From an uncultured Lachnospiraceae bacterium (GTDB lineage Bacteria; Bacillota; Clostridia; Lachnospirales; Lachnospiraceae), in assembly GCA_947652735.1 (NCBI GenBank), contig CANTEG010000012.1:19440-83439 (forward strand): 64,000 nucleotides of DNA, given 5' to 3'. A model generated the notes under the pieces. It was given only the letters and a program-made list of their open reading frames with translations. It searched no databases and was not told where the DNA came from. Of this stretch, positions 61,303 to 64,000 are shown piece after piece. Made by a program: the position numbers and the translations under genes. Within the stretch, counting starts at the first letter, position 1. Each line of letters opens with the position of its first letter.

Positions 61303-63171
61303 ATGAAGTTTCCGTTTGGGTCTGGAGGCTCTGACACAATTAAAAAGGGATTGGATTTTTTAAAGGGGAACAGTCTGGATGATGTTATATCAAATGTAAG
61401 ATATAAAATGTCAGGCTCTGCTTCTGCGTATAATAATTGGTATAAAACGGTACATGAGGCGGACGAGGAGGAGCTTGCAGAACAGAGGAAGCATAGCTTT
61501 GCATATGAACCGTTTATAAGCATTATCGTGCTTGCATATATGACGCCAGAGTTTTATCTGCGTTCCATGATTGAGTCGGTTCAGGCTCAAACTTACGAAA
61601 AATGGCAATTATGTATAGTTGATGTCAGTCAGGTGGATATGTCGGAGGAGGATGTTTCCCAGAGCACAGCCTACGACCGGACATATAGCATGGAGACGGA
61701 AAAAATAGTCAGACAGTATGCAAATTTAGATGACAGAATCAGCTACAAGCTGTTAGACAAAGATTTGGGTATGAGTGAAAATGCTAATGTGGCAATCAGA
61801 ATGGCAATTGGAGATTATATTTCAGTGATAGGACAAACCGATTTGCTCTCAGAAGATGCACTGTATAACGTGGTAAGTGCCATAAATGAAAAGAGATACG
61901 ATATTGTATATTCTGACGAGGACAGGGTTTCCACTGACGGGATGAAACATCAGGATCCTGTTTTTAAGCCTGATTTCAGCATAGATTTACTTAGAAGCTG
62001 CAATTATATGCAGCATCTTTTTGTAGTGAAACGCGGGATTGCAATGGAATGCGGTGGTGTCAGAAGCGGATACGAGGGGGCGTGGCTGTACGACCTTATT
62101 TTGCGTTGCTGTGAAAGGGCAAAGAGTATAAAGCATATACCTCGTGTTTTGTATCATTGGAGAGTTGATAAAAAAGCCACAGAGAATGACGATAGGCGTG
62201 AGATTATAAATGAAACGGGAAGAAGGGCAGTGTCATCCCATATAAAGAGATGTAAGTATTATGCAACGGTGGCAAAAACAGAGATTGAAGGTATGTACAA
62301 GGTATCGTATGAAACCCCGGGAAACCCACTTGTGTCAATTGTAATTCCAGGGGAAGCATCACCTGTGCTTATGGAAAAATGTTTAAAACCCTTGTATGAA
62401 TTCAGCAGGTACAGTAATTTTGAACTCATAATCATAGACTGTTACGGTGACAATCAGGATATGATTAATTTTTATCAGCGTATACAGCGGAAACGCAGAA
62501 ATATAAGAGTAATTGCAAGGACGGAATTTAAAACCTTAGGGGAAGTGAGAAACTATGGTGCAGGATTGGCAAATGGTGACTACATACTTTTTCTTGACGG
62601 AAGTACGGAATTGATAGAGGCTACATCCATAAGGGCGATGCTTGGATTTTGTATGCGTGATAATGTAGGTATTGCAGGTGCTACCTTATACAATGATAAT
62701 GGCACAATGAACAGTGCAGGGTTTATTATTGGGCTGAACGGAGTGGCAGATGGTATCCATGCAGGAACAAGAAAGGGTGAGCCGGGTTATCTGATGTATA
62801 ACAGGGCGAATAATAACTGTAGTGCAGTAAGTGCGTCCTGTATGATGGTAAAGAAAAGTATATTTGAACAATTGCGGGGATTTTCCACGGAGTATATGTC
62901 AAATTTGGCAGATATAGATTTTTGTTTAAGATGCAGGGATATGGATTATCTGATTGTAAGCGTGGCAGATGCATCATGGTATCTTCATCCTGCCGGTAAG
63001 GATTTGGTTGCTTTTTTGTCTGATATGCCTGCGGATAAGCTCGAGCGTAAGCTTCGGTCAGAGAAAAATATATTCAGAAATTTATGGAGTGAAATAATAG
63101 AAAACGGAGACCCTTATTACAACATAAATTATGCGAGGGAAGGGAGTCCGTTTTCACTGAAAAAGGCATAG
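61303..63171 (+). CDS. Two-domain family 2 glycosyltransferase
   Basis: A 622-residue protein. The first GT2-like domain spans about residues 65-285 (FISIIVLAYMTPEFYLRSMIESV, then YDIVYSDEDRVSTDG with the acidic metal site, then HIPRVLYHWRVDKKA). The second spans about 340-570 (PLVSIVIPGEASPVLMEKCL, then GDYILFLDGSTELIE). It resembles O-antigen/flagellin GT2 proteins and ends DPYYNINYAREGSPFSL, a tail seen in that group. A role in the glycan of region 1 is possible, but it sits after the trk genes, 28 kb away. CGGAGG precedes the ATG. Confidence 0.8.
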   Translation: MKFPFGSGGSDTIKKGLDFLKGNSLDDVISNVRYKMSGSASAYNNWYKTVHEADEEELAEQRKHSFAYEPFISIIVLAYMTPEFYLRSMIESVQAQTYEKWQLCIVDVSQVDMSEEDVSQSTAYDRTYSMETEKIVRQYANLDDRISYKLLDKDLGMSENANVAIRMAIGDYISVIGQTDLLSEDALYNVVSAINEKRYDIVYSDEDRVSTDGMKHQDPVFKPDFSIDLLRSCNYMQHLFVVKRGIAMECGGVRSGYEGAWLYDLILRCCERAKSIKHIPRVLYHWRVDKKATENDDRREIINETGRRAVSSHIKRCKYYATVAKTEIEGMYKVSYETPGNPLVSIVIPGEASPVLMEKCLKPLYEFSRYSNFELIIIDCYGDNQDMINFYQRIQRKRRNIRVIARTEFKTLGEVRNYGAGLANGDYILFLDGSTELIEATSIRAMLGFCMRDNVGIAGATLYNDNGTMNSAGFIIGLNGVADGIHAGTRKGEPGYLMYNRANNNCSAVSASCMMVKKSIFEQLRGFSTEYMSNLADIDFCLRCRDMDYLIVSVADASWYLHPAGKDLVAFLSDMPADKLERKLRSEKNIFRNLWSEIIENGDPYYNINYAREGSPFSLKKA

Positions 63172-63173
63172 CC

Positions 63174-64000
63174 TTATTGTTCTTCTAAATCAGATTTGGT
63201 GAGTGTCCGAAGCTGTTTGTCTGATATGTTTTCAATTTCGACAACGCGTGATGCCTGCCGTGCTATGGCGCGTTCTATGTAGTTTCGCACCTCGCGGGCA
63301 TTGGCAAAATTTTCGTCGTGGGAAACAGCTTTTGCTGCGAAATATTCCCTGACATACTTTTTACCTGCATCATTTGGAATATAATCCTGCTTTTTGCACA
63401 TGGATATGAAAATATCAAAGAGCTGGTCGCCCGTATAATCCTCAAAAAATACATATTTGTTGAAACGTGACTTGAGTCCCGGATTTGAGTTTATAAATTC
63501 TTCCATCAGTGTTGTGTAGCCTGCAACGATTACGATAAGGTCGTCACGGTTATCTTCCATCAGCTTAAGAAGTGTATCTACAGCTTCCTGCCCGAAGTCC
63601 TTTCCGTCCTTGCCAGCTGTGAGCGTGTATGCTTCATCTATAAACAGCACACCGCCAAGTGCAGTTTCTACAACCGCTTTAGTTTTTGTGGCAGTTTGAC
63701 CGATATATCCCTCCACAAGACCAGAACGGTCAACCTCTACAAGCTGTCCCGTTCTTGCAACACCCAGACATTTATATATTTTGGCGAGAAGCCTTGCAAC
63801 AGTTGTTTTTCCTGTTCCCGGATTACCTGAAAACACCATATGAAGTGACATGGCAGGAAGTTTCATGCCTCGTTCTTCTCGTAGTTTTTTAACCTTAAGC
63901 AGGTTAATCAGGCTCTTGATTTCTTTTTTTACCTCATCCAGCCCCGTAAGCTGATTAAGCTCTTCTAACAAATCCTCAAGCTTAAGTTCTTCCTCCGGCA
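63174..64000 (-). CDS. CbxX/SpoVK-type AAA ATPase, C-terminal part
   Basis: A minus-strand gene that runs off the right end; its 5' part is outside the window. The visible 275 residues form an AAA+ module: LHMVFSGNPGTGKTTVARLLAKIY (Walker A), VLFIDEAYTLTAGKDGKDFGQEAVDTLL (Walker B), VIVAGYTTLMEEFINSNPGLKSRF (sensor 1 and arginine finger) and a C-terminal lid with ANAREVRNYIERAI. This matches CbbX/CfxQ and SpoVK. In sporulating Firmicutes SpoVK has a sporulation role, but clostridial copies are often in unrelated contexts. A short AAGGC/GCCTT hairpin with a T-tract on the minus strand (63160-63175) may end it. Confidence 0.85.
   Translation of the reverse strand, partial: PEEELKLEDLLEELNQLTGLDEVKKEIKSLINLLKVKKLREERGMKLPAMSLHMVFSGNPGTGKTTVARLLAKIYKCLGVARTGQLVEVDRSGLVEGYIGQTATKTKAVVETALGGVLFIDEAYTLTAGKDGKDFGQEAVDTLLKLMEDNRDDLIVIVAGYTTLMEEFINSNPGLKSRFNKYVFFEDYTGDQLFDIFISMCKKQDYIPNDAGKKYVREYFAAKAVSHDENFANAREVRNYIERAIARQASRVVEIENISDKQLRTLTKSDLEEQ

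Noticed and set aside
1-64000. CRISPR arrays, tRNA or rRNA genes, prophage
   Set aside because: No regularly spaced repeats, no tRNA-like cloverleaf with the conserved arms, no rRNA sequence and no phage structural gene were recognised in the window.

Overview
The window looks like a chromosomal segment of a low-GC, probably spore-forming Clostridia, most likely a Lachnospiraceae relative. The basis is gene content: a split purine finish with an archaeal-type IMP cyclohydrolase, InlB-type repeat surface proteins, a LysM/GH18 spore-lytic type enzyme, indolepyruvate:ferredoxin oxidoreductase, and a large nonulosonate/glycosyltransferase island of the type linked to flagellin or cell-surface glycans. 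No rRNA, tRNA, IS element, prophage or CRISPR array was recognised.

Region 1 (1-33.6 kb) is a surface-glycan island, almost all on the + strand. It opens with a neuB/legI-neuC/legG-neuA/legF-acetyltransferase set for a neuraminic or legionaminic acid. A coenzyme A ester ammonia-lyase of the beta-alanyl/3-aminobutyryl-CoA type and a methyltransferase follow. Next come CDP-dideoxyhexose genes (glucose-1-phosphate cytidylyltransferase, the PLP/iron-sulfur 3-dehydrase and, 8 kb further on, the 4,6-dehydratase). Between them sit an acylating acetaldehyde dehydrogenase, a 4-hydroxy-2-oxovalerate aldolase, a thiamine-diphosphate enzyme and a short-chain reductase. Read together, these four could build 4-hydroxy-2-oxovalerate and add its four-carbon acyl unit to a 4-keto-3,6-dideoxyhexose, giving a ten-carbon branched sugar like the known erwiniose. 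This is the most notable proposal for the window. It is an inference from family chemistry and gene order.

The rest of the island (11-28.6 kb) holds glycosyltransferases, several internally or tandemly duplicated, three FkbM-type methyltransferases, a PLP aminotransferase and an acetyltransferase/GT-D fusion. It ends with a pseudaminic acid set (pseB-like dehydratase, pseF, pseI, pseH-like, pseG) at 28.7-33.6 kb. The upstream legBC-type genes, pseC and the E3 reductase for RfbH are not visible here.

Region 2 (33.7-50 kb) is a mix of cell-envelope, signalling and metabolic genes: a LysM-GH18 hydrolase, a nitroreductase, a PAS protein, a lipoprotein, two amidohydrolases, an HD-GYP response regulator with an Hpt protein, iorAB, a sodium/solute symporter, and an OmpR-type two-component system preceded by 11-bp direct repeats. 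A DUF1700/DUF4097-type membrane protein converges on the kinase gene.

Region 3 (50-64 kb) holds the last two steps of purine synthesis as separate genes, a 1078-residue secreted protein with InlB repeats and a binding-protein-like core, an EF-hand-like protein behind a structured leader, nadA behind a 200-nt nested inverted-repeat element, the TrkA/TrkH potassium system, a two-domain glycosyltransferase and a partial CbxX/SpoVK-type AAA ATPase running off the end.
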